Shown here piece by piece: positions 28,658-37,971 of a DNA stretch of 64,000 bases. The notes under the pieces are model-generated. The model ran no database searches, was not told the DNA's origin, and saw only the letters and a program-made list of their open reading frames with translations. The position numbers were made by a program, and so were the translations under genes. How positions within the stretch are numbered: the first letter of the stretch is position 1; the number at the start of each line of letters is the position of its first letter. The stretch comes from JAHEJA01 sp965656445. GTDB taxonomy: Bacteria; Pseudomonadota; Alphaproteobacteria; Rhodobacterales; Rhodobacteraceae. Where the stretch lies: contig CBFHKO010000001.1 in NCBI GenBank assembly GCA_965656445.1, positions 496,001 through 560,000 of the forward strand, written 5' to 3'.

Positions 28658-28702
28658 GCAAATTTGCAAAGTTCTGCAAATACATATCTGCAAATTTGCA
28701 AA
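28658..28702 (-). promoter_or_regulatory. Repeated TTTGCAAA operator before pccB, probable PccR target
   Basis: The 13-bp sequence GCAAATTTGCAAA occurs twice, at 28658-28670 and 28690-28702, exactly 32 bp apart, about three helical turns. A TGCAAA half-copy (28675-28680) lies between. The element lies 66-110 bases before the pccB start, in the 160-base gap shared with a divergent MFS gene. Rhodobacter sphaeroides PccR is reported to recognise paired TTTGCAAA elements before pccB; the spacing I recall (4 bases) is not the spacing seen here, so binding is inferred. Confidence 0.75.
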
Positions 28703-28752
28703 TTTTCGCGTTTTCATATGGACCATGACACCGTTTAACGGCATGCTGGGGC

Positions 28753-29967
28753 ATGACTTCATTTGATCCCCCTCGCCTCTTTGATCGGCAGACACAACCC
28801 CATATCTTCACGCTTGTGCTGCTGGCGAGCATTTCCGCTTTGGCTATGAATATCTTTTTGCCAAGCCTGCCGAATATGGCCACGCATTTTGCCACAACCC
28901 CTGCTGTAATGGGCCTGACAGTGGGCATTTATCTCGCGGCAAGCGCAGTCATCCAAATTTTTTGCGGGCCCATTTCTGATGCAATCGGGCGGCGACCTGT
29001 GATCTTGTGGTCCCTCGCAATTTTCACCATTGCAAGCCTACTGACCCCTTTTGCCCCAAATGTGCAGATCTTTCTAACCCTGCGCGCCGTGCAAGCCATG
29101 AGCGCGTGTTGCATGGTTCTCTCAAGAGCCATCATTCGCGACACCACGGACACCAATGCGTCGGGCTCAAAAATCGCCTATGTTACGATGGGAATGTCCG
29201 TCGTCCCCATGCTTAGCCCCGCAGTCGGCGGGTTTCTGGATGGGACCACAGGTTGGCAAGGTAGCTTTTTCCTAACTGGGGGTATTGGCGTCGTCCTTTT
29301 ATTGGTCTGTTATTTCGATCTGGGGGAAACGGCCCCTGCCACGCAAAACTCAATGAAACAACAACTCAAAGAATATCCAGAGCTGTTAACCTCTCCACGG
29401 TTTTGGGGATATTGCATGGCCTCAACTTTGGGGTCGGGGTCATTTTTTGCCTATCTTGGCGGTGCGCCTTTTGTGGGAAGCGAGGTCTTTGGGCTGAGCC
29501 CCTCGACACTTGGGCTCTATTTTGGGGCACCTGCGGTTGGATATTTCGTCGGGAACTTTCTATCAGGGCGCTACTCGATGACATTCGGGATCGACGCTAT
29601 GGCGACATGGGGATTGACCGTTACGGCGGGCGGCCTCAGTATTTCCCTTTTGATTGCCTATGTCGGCACAAGCACACCGCTTAGCTTTTTTGGCGGCATG
29701 GTCGCCATTGGGGTTGGAAATGGCCTCACCCTTCCAAATTCATCGGCAGGTATGCTGTCTGTGCGCCCTAAGCTCGCTGGCTCAGCCTCTGGATTAGGAA
29801 GCGCAATCATGATCGGCGGCGGCGCTCTTTTGTCAGCCCTCGCAGGTGTCATGCTAGATGGCGCCACATCGGACAAGCCGTTGCTGTGGATCATGTGGGT
29901 TCCTGCCGTTTTGGGGATCATCGTTATCCTGATGACAGCACGGCGTAATCGCCGCATGTCGCAATAA
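28753..29967 (+). CDS. Bcr/CflA-type multidrug efflux MFS transporter
   Basis: A 404-residue 12-TM carrier. The start of the transport domain (LASISALAMNIFLPSLPNMA) has the conserved acidic/Asn pattern of the Bcr/CflA group, and GPISDAIGRRPVIL is the cytoplasmic MFS loop between helices 2 and 3. SRAIIRDTTD carries the group-typical Arg-Asp motif. It likely exports a drug or metabolite by proton antiport. It diverges from pccB and is followed by pccR after 19 bases, so the two probably share a transcript; propionate-linked export is possible but unproven. Confidence 0.9.
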   Translation: MTSFDPPRLFDRQTQPHIFTLVLLASISALAMNIFLPSLPNMATHFATTPAVMGLTVGIYLAASAVIQIFCGPISDAIGRRPVILWSLAIFTIASLLTPFAPNVQIFLTLRAVQAMSACCMVLSRAIIRDTTDTNASGSKIAYVTMGMSVVPMLSPAVGGFLDGTTGWQGSFFLTGGIGVVLLLVCYFDLGETAPATQNSMKQQLKEYPELLTSPRFWGYCMASTLGSGSFFAYLGGAPFVGSEVFGLSPSTLGLYFGAPAVGYFVGNFLSGRYSMTFGIDAMATWGLTVTAGGLSISLLIAYVGTSTPLSFFGGMVAIGVGNGLTLPNSSAGMLSVRPKLAGSASGLGSAIMIGGGALLSALAGVMLDGATSDKPLLWIMWVPAVLGIIVILMTARRNRRMSQ

Positions 29968-29986
29968 ATCAACGGAGGTTTACGCT

Positions 29987-31387
29987 ATGTCCGTCAAAAA
30001 AGTCTTTGCAGGTGCCAAGTTAAAAGAAGTGCGCCAGCGCGTGGCATTGACCCAAAAGGAATTTGCCCAAAAGCTGGGCGTATCGCTTCCCTATCTTAAC
30101 CAAATGGAAAACAACAATCGCCCTGTGTCGGGCGCTGTCGTTTTGGCATTGGCGCAGGAATTCGGCTTTGACGTCACCGAGCTATCATCTGGCGATAATG
30201 AACGTATCCTCAGCGATCTGCGCGAAGCAGTGGCCGATCCGATTTTCACGGACACCGAGCCGCCTGTCTCGGACCTTCGATTAGCGGCGACAAATGCGCC
30301 GATGTTTGCGCGGGCGTTTCTTGAATTGCATCGCGCCTATCGACAAACTCAAGAACGGCTTGCGACATTGGATGAGGCCTTAGGCAATAGCAGTGCGAAT
30401 TTCCAAGCCTCCCCTTGGGAAGAAGTGCGCGATTTCTTTCATTATTGCGACAACTATATTGATGCCGTTGATCGCACAGCTGAGCAATTTTCCAAAGGGC
30501 GAGAGGGACCTAGTTGGGTCCGCGACAAGGCCCTCAGAAAACTCGAAGACATCGGTGTGCGTGTGCAATTCACGCAGACAACTAAAGTGCGCGAATATGA
30601 TCCCAAGAGCCAAATTCTCTACCTCTCGGCGCACTCACCCGAAGCAAGCCAGACGTTTCAAATTTTGTTGCAATTGGCCCTAATGACCCAAGATACCTTG
30701 TTTGAAGCCACCTTGGATTTTGCCCGCTTTCAAACCCACCAAGCCAGAGACATCGCCAAAATCGGGCTGGCCAATTATTTCGCAGGTGCAGCCCTCATGC
30801 CTTATCAGGAATTCTTGGCCACAGCGCGCGCAGAGCGTCATGATTTAGAACGTCTGACACGTATTTTCAGTGTCTCACTGGAACAAGTCGCCCATCGCCT
30901 GTCCACGATGCAGCGTCCAGATGCCAAAGGAATCCCGTTCTTTTTCGTGCGCATAGATCAATCAGGCACGATCACGAAACGCCACTCCGCCACACGGTTG
31001 CAATTTGCCCGTTTCGGAGGGGCTTGTCCTTTGTGGAATGTGCATCAAGCCTTTGAAACACCGGGGCGGTTTTTACGACAGCTTGCGGAAACACCTGATG
31101 GGGTGCGCTATATTTCATTAGCCTGTGAAGTGTCCAAGTCTGGCGGTTCTTTTGGCGCCCCTGTTCCACGGTTTGCAATTGCTTTGGGATGTGAAATTCA
31201 TCACGCGGATCAATTAGTCTACACGGATACGATGGATCTAACGACACCAGATGCCTATGAGCCTATCGGTGTGTCCTGTCGTTTGTGCGAAAGACGCGAT
31301 TGCCATCAACGATCTGTTCCACCATTAGAACGGCAGCTAAATGTTGATCCGTTTAATCGGGATCGGTTGCCCTATTCGGTGAATTAA
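29987..31387 (+). CDS. pccR: Short-chain fatty acyl-CoA regulator PccR (XRE/IrrE-like/DUF2083)
   Basis: A 466-residue transcription factor of the ScfR group. Residues ~8-65 are an XRE helix-turn-helix (LKEVRQRVALTQKEFAQKLG then SLPYLNQMENNNRPVSG). The middle (~160-330) resembles the IrrE/DUF955 fold, though the metallopeptidase HExxH is not evident. The C-terminal part is DUF2083, thought to sense acyl-CoA, with a Cys-rich CRLCERRDCHQR near the end. In Rhodobacter sphaeroides PccR activates propionyl-CoA carboxylase genes. The nearby TTTGCAAA elements fit this. GGAGG precedes the start at proper spacing. Confidence 0.92.
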   Translation: MSVKKVFAGAKLKEVRQRVALTQKEFAQKLGVSLPYLNQMENNNRPVSGAVVLALAQEFGFDVTELSSGDNERILSDLREAVADPIFTDTEPPVSDLRLAATNAPMFARAFLELHRAYRQTQERLATLDEALGNSSANFQASPWEEVRDFFHYCDNYIDAVDRTAEQFSKGREGPSWVRDKALRKLEDIGVRVQFTQTTKVREYDPKSQILYLSAHSPEASQTFQILLQLALMTQDTLFEATLDFARFQTHQARDIAKIGLANYFAGAALMPYQEFLATARAERHDLERLTRIFSVSLEQVAHRLSTMQRPDAKGIPFFFVRIDQSGTITKRHSATRLQFARFGGACPLWNVHQAFETPGRFLRQLAETPDGVRYISLACEVSKSGGSFGAPVPRFAIALGCEIHHADQLVYTDTMDLTTPDAYEPIGVSCRLCERRDCHQRSVPPLERQLNVDPFNRDRLPYSVN

Positions 31388-31584
31388 TTCAATCGCACTG
31401 GTTTATGCATTTGGCGGCGCACAAGGTCACAGATACGGTCAATGTGGCGATCCGCAAGCGGATCTGATCCCGTCCGCGCACGTGAAAACAGCTGATAGAT
31501 TTTTACCAAAGCTTCATTGTGGCGACGCATAACATCCGAGGTCACCTTTGGGCGCGATATAATAAAGCGTTCGTTGGTAAACAT
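31384..31584 (-). CDS. Small hypothetical protein (66 residues)
   Basis: A short basic ORF whose protein has a plausible helical core, SDVMRRHNEALVKIYQLFSRA, then a second helix HIDRICDLVRRQMH (positions shown separated). Its composition looks like a real soluble protein rather than a shadow frame. It has no good ribosome-binding site and overlaps the end of pccR by 4 bases on the other strand. I do not recognise it. Confidence 0.5.
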   Translation of the reverse strand: MFTNERFIISRPKVTSDVMRRHNEALVKIYQLFSRARTGSDPLADRHIDRICDLVRRQMHKPVRLN

Positions 31585-31824
31585 AAAAAGAACCCGTAAT
31601 TAAAAAAACTGTCACCCCAATCTTACACCTTAGGTTAACAGGACAAAATAGCACAAAGGTGCTAAAATTTATTTATTTAGACAATAGAAATATCCAATAT
31701 TCCTGATATACTAACTTGAGAGTACGTTACTCATACCTTCACGATCACAGACAGATGTGTCAAATTTTCTAGACAAAAATTCGCGTGAGCTGGCCAGCAC
31801 GTGCAATTAAACGATCCAAGGCAT

Positions 31825-33486
31825 TTAGCGTTGTTTTGTTTTCCAATCTGGATGTATCCAAGGCTCAAGATTAGATGGCGGCAAAGGCGTTTGACCTAGA
31901 ATATGATCGCTCATTTTTTCACCCACCATGATGGAGGGGCCGTTGAGGTTACCGTTGGTAATCTGCGGGAAAATGCTGCTGTCTGCGACACGCAAGGCAT
32001 CAACACCAATCACGCGACCTTCGGGGTCAACCACGGCAGTGGGATCTTCTGCCGCCCCCATTTTGCAGGTCCCACAGGGGTGATAGGCGCTTTCGACGTG
32101 CTCACGAATGAATGCATCCAAGGCCTCATCCGTCATCACATCGGAGCCTGGTTGAATTTCGTGTTTCACAAAAGGTTCAAAGGCCGGTTGCGCGAAAATT
32201 TCACGTGTCAGTCGAATGCAATTTCTGAAATCTTCCCAATCTTTGTCATGCGACATGTAATTGAACAAGATTTTTGGGTCTTCTTTCGGATCAGAGGACC
32301 GAAGCGTCACAGAGCCGCGCGATGGGCTGCGCATTGGGCCAACATGGGCTTGAAATCCATGCCCTTCGGCGGCGGCCTGTCCGTCATAACGCACAGCAAT
32401 AGGCAAGAAGTGGAACTGAATATCAGGATAATCAACGCCCGCTTTTGATCGGATAAACCCAGCGCTTTCAAACTGGTTAGAAGCCCCTGGTCCCGTCTTG
32501 GTCAAGAGCCATCGCGCACCAACATAAGCCTTGCCCAAGAGGTTCCAATATTTGAACAGGCTCACAGGTTGGCTTGCGGCCATCTGGATATACAGCTCCA
32601 AATGGTCTTGAAGGTTCTGACCAACGCCCGCGCGATCTGCGATCACGTCTATGCCATGGTCGCGCAAATGCTGCGCTGGACCAATCCCCGAGAGCATGAG
32701 CAATTTTGGCGAATTGATAGCAGAGGCGGCAATGATCACTTCTTTAGTCGCGCTTAGCGTTTGAACGCGTCCCCCTGTTTCATATTCCACACCCGTTGCG
32801 CGACCGTCCTCAATGACGATACGACGCGCAAACCCACGCACGACCATGCAGTTGTTCGTTTTTAACGCGGGCTTGAGATAAGCATTCGCTGCGCTCCAGC
32901 GTTGACCCTTGTAGGTCGTTTGTTCCATCGGGGAAAAGCCCTCTTGCTTTTGCCCATTGTAATCTTGGCTAACCTCATATCCCGCTTGCTGACCCGCCTC
33001 AACAAAGGCTGTCACCAAGGGATTATCCCTCTTGCCGCGTGTGACATGCAAAGGACCCTCTCCCCCACGCCATGTCGGATCACCGCCATGACCCGCGTCA
33101 TCCCAGTTCTCCATGCGCTGATAATAGGGTAGAACATCGGCGTAAGACCAACCGTGCGCGCCCATCTCTGACCATGTGTCAAAATCGCGGGCGTGACCGC
33201 GCACATAGACCATGCCATTGATGCTAGAAGATCCGCCAATCACTTTGCCGCGTGGACAGGCCAAACGCCGTCCCCCAAGATGCGGTTCTGGTTCGGATTG
33301 ATAGCCCCAGTCATAGCGCTTCATATTCATGGGAAAGCTAAGCGCCCCTGGCATTTGAATGAAGGGACCGGCGTCCGTGCCCCCGAATTCTAACACAAGC
33401 ACCGAATGTCCCGCTTGAGACAAACGATAGGCCATCGCACATCCTGCGCTGCCTGCTCCAACAATCACATAATCTGCCTGCATCAT
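31825..33486 (-). CDS. betA: GMC-family choline dehydrogenase
   Basis: A 553-residue FAD flavoprotein oxidising choline to betaine aldehyde and possibly on to glycine betaine. The FAD Rossmann motif [14 protein letters not shown] opens the protein, [16 protein letters not shown] is GMC signature 1, [15 protein letters not shown] is signature 2, and the active-site His pair is in [12 protein letters not shown] (~residue 472) and near [10 protein letters not shown]. Other alcohols are possible, since GMC enzymes are hard to separate by sequence. The adjacent BCCT carrier supports choline. betB, betC and betI are not in the window. Confidence 0.9.
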   Translation of the reverse strand: MMQADYVIVGAGSAGCAMAYRLSQAGHSVLVLEFGGTDAGPFIQMPGALSFPMNMKRYDWGYQSEPEPHLGGRRLACPRGKVIGGSSSINGMVYVRGHARDFDTWSEMGAHGWSYADVLPYYQRMENWDDAGHGGDPTWRGGEGPLHVTRGKRDNPLVTAFVEAGQQAGYEVSQDYNGQKQEGFSPMEQTTYKGQRWSAANAYLKPALKTNNCMVVRGFARRIVIEDGRATGVEYETGGRVQTLSATKEVIIAASAINSPKLLMLSGIGPAQHLRDHGIDVIADRAGVGQNLQDHLELYIQMAASQPVSLFKYWNLLGKAYVGARWLLTKTGPGASNQFESAGFIRSKAGVDYPDIQFHFLPIAVRYDGQAAAEGHGFQAHVGPMRSPSRGSVTLRSSDPKEDPKILFNYMSHDKDWEDFRNCIRLTREIFAQPAFEPFVKHEIQPGSDVMTDEALDAFIREHVESAYHPCGTCKMGAAEDPTAVVDPEGRVIGVDALRVADSSIFPQITNGNLNGPSIMVGEKMSDHILGQTPLPPSNLEPWIHPDWKTKQR

Positions 33487-33608
33487 AGCCCCGCTACTTT
33501 ATTGCAATTTGTGAGACGACGGTGTTTGAAATTCAAGCCAAATCACACGTCAATTTCATAAAAAATGGCGCGCAGATCCACCGCGCGCCACTTTGGATTT
33601 AAGGTGAT

Positions 33609-34793
33609 TTATACGCCTTGGCCCTCAGGCATAGAATTGATCGCCATGACCTCTTTGCGATGCTTCATCGCGATGAAACCCAAGCAGGCCACATAAAGAC
33701 CGATCACAACCGTTCCGACCCATGAAATCTGAAGCCACTGAGATTGGAACAGATATGTCAGAACAAAGAGTACAATCACATTGGCACCGATGTATTTGAA
33801 CTTGCCTAGCTTTGCGACTGTTAGGCCCATGTTGTCTGTGTAAAGACGGATCAATGAGTCAAACGAGTTGATCACAAAGATAACGCCGACAACAACCATC
33901 GCCCAATTCATCAGACCCGTGGTCTCGATACCTGCGGTAAAGTAGTGGTACAAAACCGCAAACCAGAGCGCCAAAGGAATGGATGGGATCACGAGCAATG
34001 CCGCAAGGAATTGCCATGTTTTCAATCCACCAACAAAGCGCGCTGTAAATTGACCGATCATGATTGACCACGCAAACCACCAGAACAAGAAGAATTCGTG
34101 ATAGTCAGACATGGGCAAAACGAACTTGTGCAAGTTGCCGAAATATCCACCAAGGTTCGAGGCGGAGGTCATGAAATCGCCAAAGCCCATTCCTGCCAAG
34201 ACCCATGCCAGCAAGATCAAACCAAAGAACATCACCGTAGAGGCCACAGATAGCAATTTCACGAATTTGATATCAGTGGATGAATATGCCGCCGCACAGA
34301 TGACCAAGAATGTCAGCACATAGAAGGCTGGGATAACGGTTTCCCCATCGCCGACCATCGGAATGTAATACGGCAAGTAGATCAAGAACAGCGATCCCGT
34401 AAAGGCACATGTCGCAATGATAACCAAGTTATTAACCAGCTTAACCAGCGGAATTTCAAAGAATTTCACCCGTGGCTCAATCACACAGAAATAGAACCCT
34501 GTGAGAAAGTAAAAGGCCCAAATCAAAAAGCCCCAATATCCGAATTCAATCGCCAAAGGATTGGTAAACCCATAGGCGGGCGTCGTTGCGACATCCGCGT
34601 AGAGTGGGAAATCCCAAGCCAATGGAAACATGATCAAGCCAACATCCAAACCGGATGTGAACAAGATCGAGCAGAACACAAGCAACGACACAGGGTCTTT
34701 GCCCGTGAGTTCCAAGTTCCACCATTTAATAGTACAAAAAATAACGAGTGCAAACGCAAGTAGCACTCCGAATGATATGATGGATGTCATCAT
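33609..34793 (-). CDS. Short BCCT-family transporter, probably for choline or betaine
   Basis: A 394-residue membrane protein with about 10 hydrophobic segments. WWFAWSIMIGQFTARFVGG near residue 243 matches the BCCT substrate/ion-binding signature, but with Ser-Ile-Met in place of the usual Pro-Phe. Typical BCCT proteins have ~500-680 residues and 12 segments; this one seems to lack roughly the first two. A strong site (GGGAGGG) precedes ATG 34793, so the short form is the real product. It is 122 bases before betA on the same strand, suggesting uptake of choline for BetA. Substrate is inferred. Confidence 0.8.
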   Translation of the reverse strand: MMTSIISFGVLLAFALVIFCTIKWWNLELTGKDPVSLLVFCSILFTSGLDVGLIMFPLAWDFPLYADVATTPAYGFTNPLAIEFGYWGFLIWAFYFLTGFYFCVIEPRVKFFEIPLVKLVNNLVIIATCAFTGSLFLIYLPYYIPMVGDGETVIPAFYVLTFLVICAAAYSSTDIKFVKLLSVASTVMFFGLILLAWVLAGMGFGDFMTSASNLGGYFGNLHKFVLPMSDYHEFFLFWWFAWSIMIGQFTARFVGGLKTWQFLAALLVIPSIPLALWFAVLYHYFTAGIETTGLMNWAMVVVGVIFVINSFDSLIRLYTDNMGLTVAKLGKFKYIGANVIVLFVLTYLFQSQWLQISWVGTVVIGLYVACLGFIAMKHRKEVMAINSMPEGQGV

Positions 34794-34878
34794 AGTCCGT
34801 CCCTCCCTTTTTATTGTAGTAGATTGGTTGTGCCTTAAACGGGCAAACTTACCAAGCCTTTTTTGATCAAATCTTGAT

Positions 34879-35784
34879 TTAGACCTTGGTGGCGTTCATC
34901 GTTGGGGTGCGTAATTTGCGCGCCAAGACCGCTTCTCGCCACGTGATGAACGAAATCGCGCTCATGATCACACAGCCCCCTGCTATGACCCATGGGTCAA
35001 TGGGTTCGCCAAAAAACACAACGCCCAAGCTGACCGCCCAGACGAGCTGAAGGAAGGTCACAGGCTGCGTGACCGTCACAGGGGCCGCGGCGAAAGCAAG
35101 CGTCATTGTGTAATGACCAAGCGTCGCCACACAGGCCACAAGGAACAAAATGAACGTTTCTTGTAGCGTCGGCATAACCCAATCCATGAGCGCGAGAGGA
35201 AACAATCCAACGGTTACAGAGAGGGATAACATCACGACCACGACAGAGGGGCTTACCAAGCCACTGGTGCGTTTTGCAATCAAATACGAACAAGCAAAGA
35301 AGATCGCCGTAAAGACCATAGCAATATGACCAATGCCGATTTCACGAAACCCAGGGCGCAGGATGATGAGCGCGCCAATCATTGCCACCAACACCGCCAT
35401 GATCCGTCGAAACGCCAACTTCTCACCCAAGAAGAGCGCCGCGCCTAGGGTCACATAAACAGGCGTCATATAATTCATCGCCGTTACATCCGCGATAGGA
35501 ATACGCGCCATGGCATAAAACCAAAGGGCCACGCCCAAAGAATGCGTAATCCCACGCAATCCAAAGAGCTTGAGGATAGATGGGCTATAGGATGTTTCTC
35601 GAAAAGATTTCAGCATTGGGATCAAAAGGACCAACCCCAAAGCATATCGCAAAAATGCGGCCTCTGCGGCAGGAATGCGGGGGCCAAGGTATTTCACCAA
35701 TGCGGTCACAAGGACGAATAACAACCCAGTCACCACCATCCAAAATGCGCCTCTTAGGGCGGAGCTTGGATTTGACTGGGACAT
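34879..35784 (-). CDS. EamA/DMT-family transporter
   Basis: A 301-residue inner-membrane protein made of two EamA repeats, about 10 hydrophobic segments. Each repeat shows the family pattern: PAAEAAFLRYALGLVLLIP and IPIADVTAMNYMTPVYVTLG in the first; PVTVTQPVTFLQLVWAV and FFGEPIDPWVIAGG in the second. Such carriers export amino acids or other small metabolites. ATG 35784 starts the hydrophobic body; the longer frame would run into the upstream lysE-type gene by some 30 bases. It lies 13 bases after that gene, so two exporters are co-transcribed. Confidence 0.88.
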   Translation of the reverse strand: MSQSNPSSALRGAFWMVVTGLLFVLVTALVKYLGPRIPAAEAAFLRYALGLVLLIPMLKSFRETSYSPSILKLFGLRGITHSLGVALWFYAMARIPIADVTAMNYMTPVYVTLGAALFLGEKLAFRRIMAVLVAMIGALIILRPGFREIGIGHIAMVFTAIFFACSYLIAKRTSGLVSPSVVVVMLSLSVTVGLFPLALMDWVMPTLQETFILFLVACVATLGHYTMTLAFAAAPVTVTQPVTFLQLVWAVSLGVVFFGEPIDPWVIAGGCVIMSAISFITWREAVLARKLRTPTMNATKV

Positions 35785-35797
35785 GGGGACTCTCAAC

Positions 35798-36397
35798 CTA
35801 GTGATACAGGATGAGGCTCGCCGCAATGGCCCACATTGTCAATGCAATTAAACTATCCAGAACGCGCCAAGCAAACGGCGTTTGAAAAATTGGGATCAAG
35901 ACCCGCGCCCCGTACCCAAGCGAAAAGAAAAAGACAAAGCTTGCACAGACAGCGCCGACGCCAAACAGAAAAGGATTGCTGCTTTGTGAAGAAATACCAC
36001 CGAGCAAGACAACAGTGTCCAGATAAACATGCGGATTGAGCCAAGTTAGCGCCAGACAGGTCAAAATAGCCGCCTTCAACGAGCCGCCCTCACCTTCCAA
36101 GGTCATCGCGCTCCCACCGCGCCATGCGGACAGGGCGCTTTTGAGACCGTAATAGATTAGAAACGCAGCGCCCGCATATCGCATGAACCCCTCAAGCCAT
36201 GGCGTAGCTTGGACGATCGCCCCAAAGCCCGCAACACCCAAAGTAATGAGCGTCGCATCAGATAAGGCACAGACCAGACAGATCCAAAAAATATGTTGCT
36301 TGGCAATGCCCATTCTCAGGACAAAGGCGTTCTGTGATCCAATCGCCAGAATAAGGGATAAACCCAATAAGAACCCTGAAATCAGAGGATAATCCAT
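35798..36397 (-). CDS. argO: LysE/ArgO-family basic amino acid exporter
   Basis: A 199-residue, six-segment membrane protein. Its start, GFLLGLSLILAIGSQNAFVLRMG, has the LysE/ArgO-specific IGSQNAFVLRQG-like motif, followed by LTWLNPHVYLDTVVLLGG, which is the family's second conserved block with NPxxxxD. These proteins export lysine and arginine. Start ATG 36397 gives MDYPLISGF. It precedes the EamA gene by 13 bases and follows a small winged-helix gene by 55 bases. Confidence 0.9.
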   Translation of the reverse strand: MDYPLISGFLLGLSLILAIGSQNAFVLRMGIAKQHIFWICLVCALSDATLITLGVAGFGAIVQATPWLEGFMRYAGAAFLIYYGLKSALSAWRGGSAMTLEGEGGSLKAAILTCLALTWLNPHVYLDTVVLLGGISSQSSNPFLFGVGAVCASFVFFFSLGYGARVLIPIFQTPFAWRVLDSLIALTMWAIAASLILYH

Positions 36398-36452
36398 AGT
36401 ATGCCTTTTCACCTGATGGTCGTTTACGGCCTACACTATGCAATTTCCAAAG

Positions 36453-36776
36453 TTAAGCTGTTTGGTCTAATTTGAGCGAGGTAGCAACATAAGAGCCCGC
36501 CTTTGTATTGGCAGCGCGCTCTATGAGCCCCATATCTAACAAAGATTTGAGGCTTCTGTGAAAGGTCGGTTGCGTCATGCCCTGAACAAGCAAATGCGAT
36601 TTGATATCATCTGATTTCGCAACACACTCACGATTTGAGTTCGCTTCAATGACAGAAACAACAGCGTAAAACACGTCTTTCTCATTCTGGCTGAGATCCC
36701 CCAAGCCAAGGTCGTGTTCCATCCCAACCAGCAATTCCCTGAGCTGGGCAACATTTAGATATCGTTGTAGAGGCAT
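36453..36776 (-). CDS. Small winged-helix DNA-binding protein
   Basis: A 107-residue protein. Residues ~35-98 form a MarR-like winged helix: KDVFYAVVSVIEAN, then DDIKSHLLVQGMTQPTFHRSLKSLL as helix-turn-helix (listed as positions ~55-80), then MGLIERAAN and a beta wing AGSYVATSL. It resembles Roseobacter transcriptional regulators with no known ligand. It sits upstream of the ArgO and EamA genes on the same strand, so it may regulate them. A palindrome GTGTATACAC is about 110 bases before its start. Confidence 0.7.
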   Translation of the reverse strand: MPLQRYLNVAQLRELLVGMEHDLGLGDLSQNEKDVFYAVVSVIEANSNRECVAKSDDIKSHLLVQGMTQPTFHRSLKSLLDMGLIERAANTKAGSYVATSLKLDQTA

Positions 36777-37084
36777 GTGTGGTTCCTAACAATCATGCTT
36801 TACGTGAGCGTTAACGCTGTGAAGAAACTAACAATCTTTGTCTCACTAATCCACAAAAAATACGTTTTGATAGTGTAGCCAAGTGTATACACCTTGAGAT
36901 CACCGACATCAGAAAAGTTAACGATGTACCGTATTTAACCATAAGGCAGTAAGAAGCATACATTTTTGTTTATAAAGACATAGACTTATGACATATCACA
37001 ACTCTTGCTGCAGAGAGAGCTATATCAGGGTTGCCCCAAACTCATGTACGAATTGGGTCAAAATGACTTTTTGAAAACAAACAA
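36777..37084. other. Intergenic region before the winged-helix gene
   Basis: About 310 bases with no ORF of interest. It contains a perfect 10-bp palindrome GTGTATACAC at 36883-36892, a possible operator for the small winged-helix protein, and AT-rich stretches that could hold its promoter. I see no RNA gene here. Confidence 0.5.
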
Positions 37085-37115
37085 ATTAATAAAGGCCGCA
37101 GGGTCCCCGCGGCTT
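37085..37115 (-). terminator. Probable terminator after yebC
   Basis: On the minus strand GCCGC/GCGGC (5 bp, extendable by AG/CT at the base) closes a 9-base loop and is followed by CTTTATTAATTTG, a weak T-rich tract. It lies about 22 bases after the yebC stop. Confidence 0.6.
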
Positions 37116-37136
37116 AAACTTTTCTCTAAGCGGGCG

Positions 37137-37877
37137 TCACAGTTGTGACATGACCTCATCGCTGGCCTCAAAGTTTGTTGTGACGCGTTGAATGTCATCG
37201 TCATCTTCTAAGGCATCAATCAGCTTCATCAGCTTTTCCATACCTTCCAAATCCATCTCAGTCGTCGTCGAAGGCTTCCAAACGAGTTTGGTGGATTCAG
37301 ATTCACCAAGTTCCGCTTCTAGCGCGGTAGAAACCTCGTTCAAATCCGTATCAACACACCAGATCACATGACCCTCTTCGGAGCTTTCCACATCTTCGGC
37401 CCCTGCTTCAATCGCGGCCATCATGACTGTGTCGCTATCTCCGACAGTTGCCGAATACATGACCTCGCCCTTACGTTCGAACATGAACCCAACGGATCCT
37501 GTTTCGCCAAGATTTCCGCCGTTTTTGGAAAAGGTAGAGCGCACGTTTGACGCCGTCCGGTTACGGTTATCTGTCATGGCTTCGACGATGACGGCGACCC
37601 CATTGGGCCCATAGCCTTCATAACGGATTTCTTCGTATTCTTCGCCGTCCCCTGCTGTGGATTTCTTAATCGCACGCTCAATGACATCTTTGGGCACAGA
37701 GTTGGATTTGGCCTCTTTGACGGCCATCCGCAAACGTGGGTTTTTCTCTGGATCAGGATCGCCCATTTTCGCCGCAACCGTGATCTCTTTCGAGAGCTTG
37801 GAAAACAACTTTGAACGCGCCGCATCTTGGCGACCTTTACGGTGCTGAATATTTGCCCATTTTGAGTGACCCGCCAT
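37137..37877 (-). CDS. yebC: YebC/PmpR-family transcriptional/translational regulator
   Basis: A 246-residue cytoplasmic protein of near-universal family. It starts [18 protein letters not shown], the hallmark N-terminus, and has [13 protein letters not shown] and the [19 protein letters not shown] block. Family members act as DNA-binding regulators or help ribosomes pass stalling sequences. AAACGGAGGGTACT precedes the start. It ends the mgtE-ligase-ymdB-SLC13-yebC minus-strand series, though it lies 94 bases after the SLC13 gene and may have its own promoter. Confidence 0.96.
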   Translation of the reverse strand: MAGHSKWANIQHRKGRQDAARSKLFSKLSKEITVAAKMGDPDPEKNPRLRMAVKEAKSNSVPKDVIERAIKKSTAGDGEEYEEIRYEGYGPNGVAVIVEAMTDNRNRTASNVRSTFSKNGGNLGETGSVGFMFERKGEVMYSATVGDSDTVMMAAIEAGAEDVESSEEGHVIWCVDTDLNEVSTALEAELGESESTKLVWKPSTTTEMDLEGMEKLMKLIDALEDDDDIQRVTTNFEASDEVMSQL

Positions 37878-37971
37878 AGTACCCTCCGTTTAAACTTTCA
37901 TTTTGGTTTCTATAGGATAGGCAACCCACAATGGGCAAGCCTTGGGTCGGGTATTTTTGGCATTATCCCTG

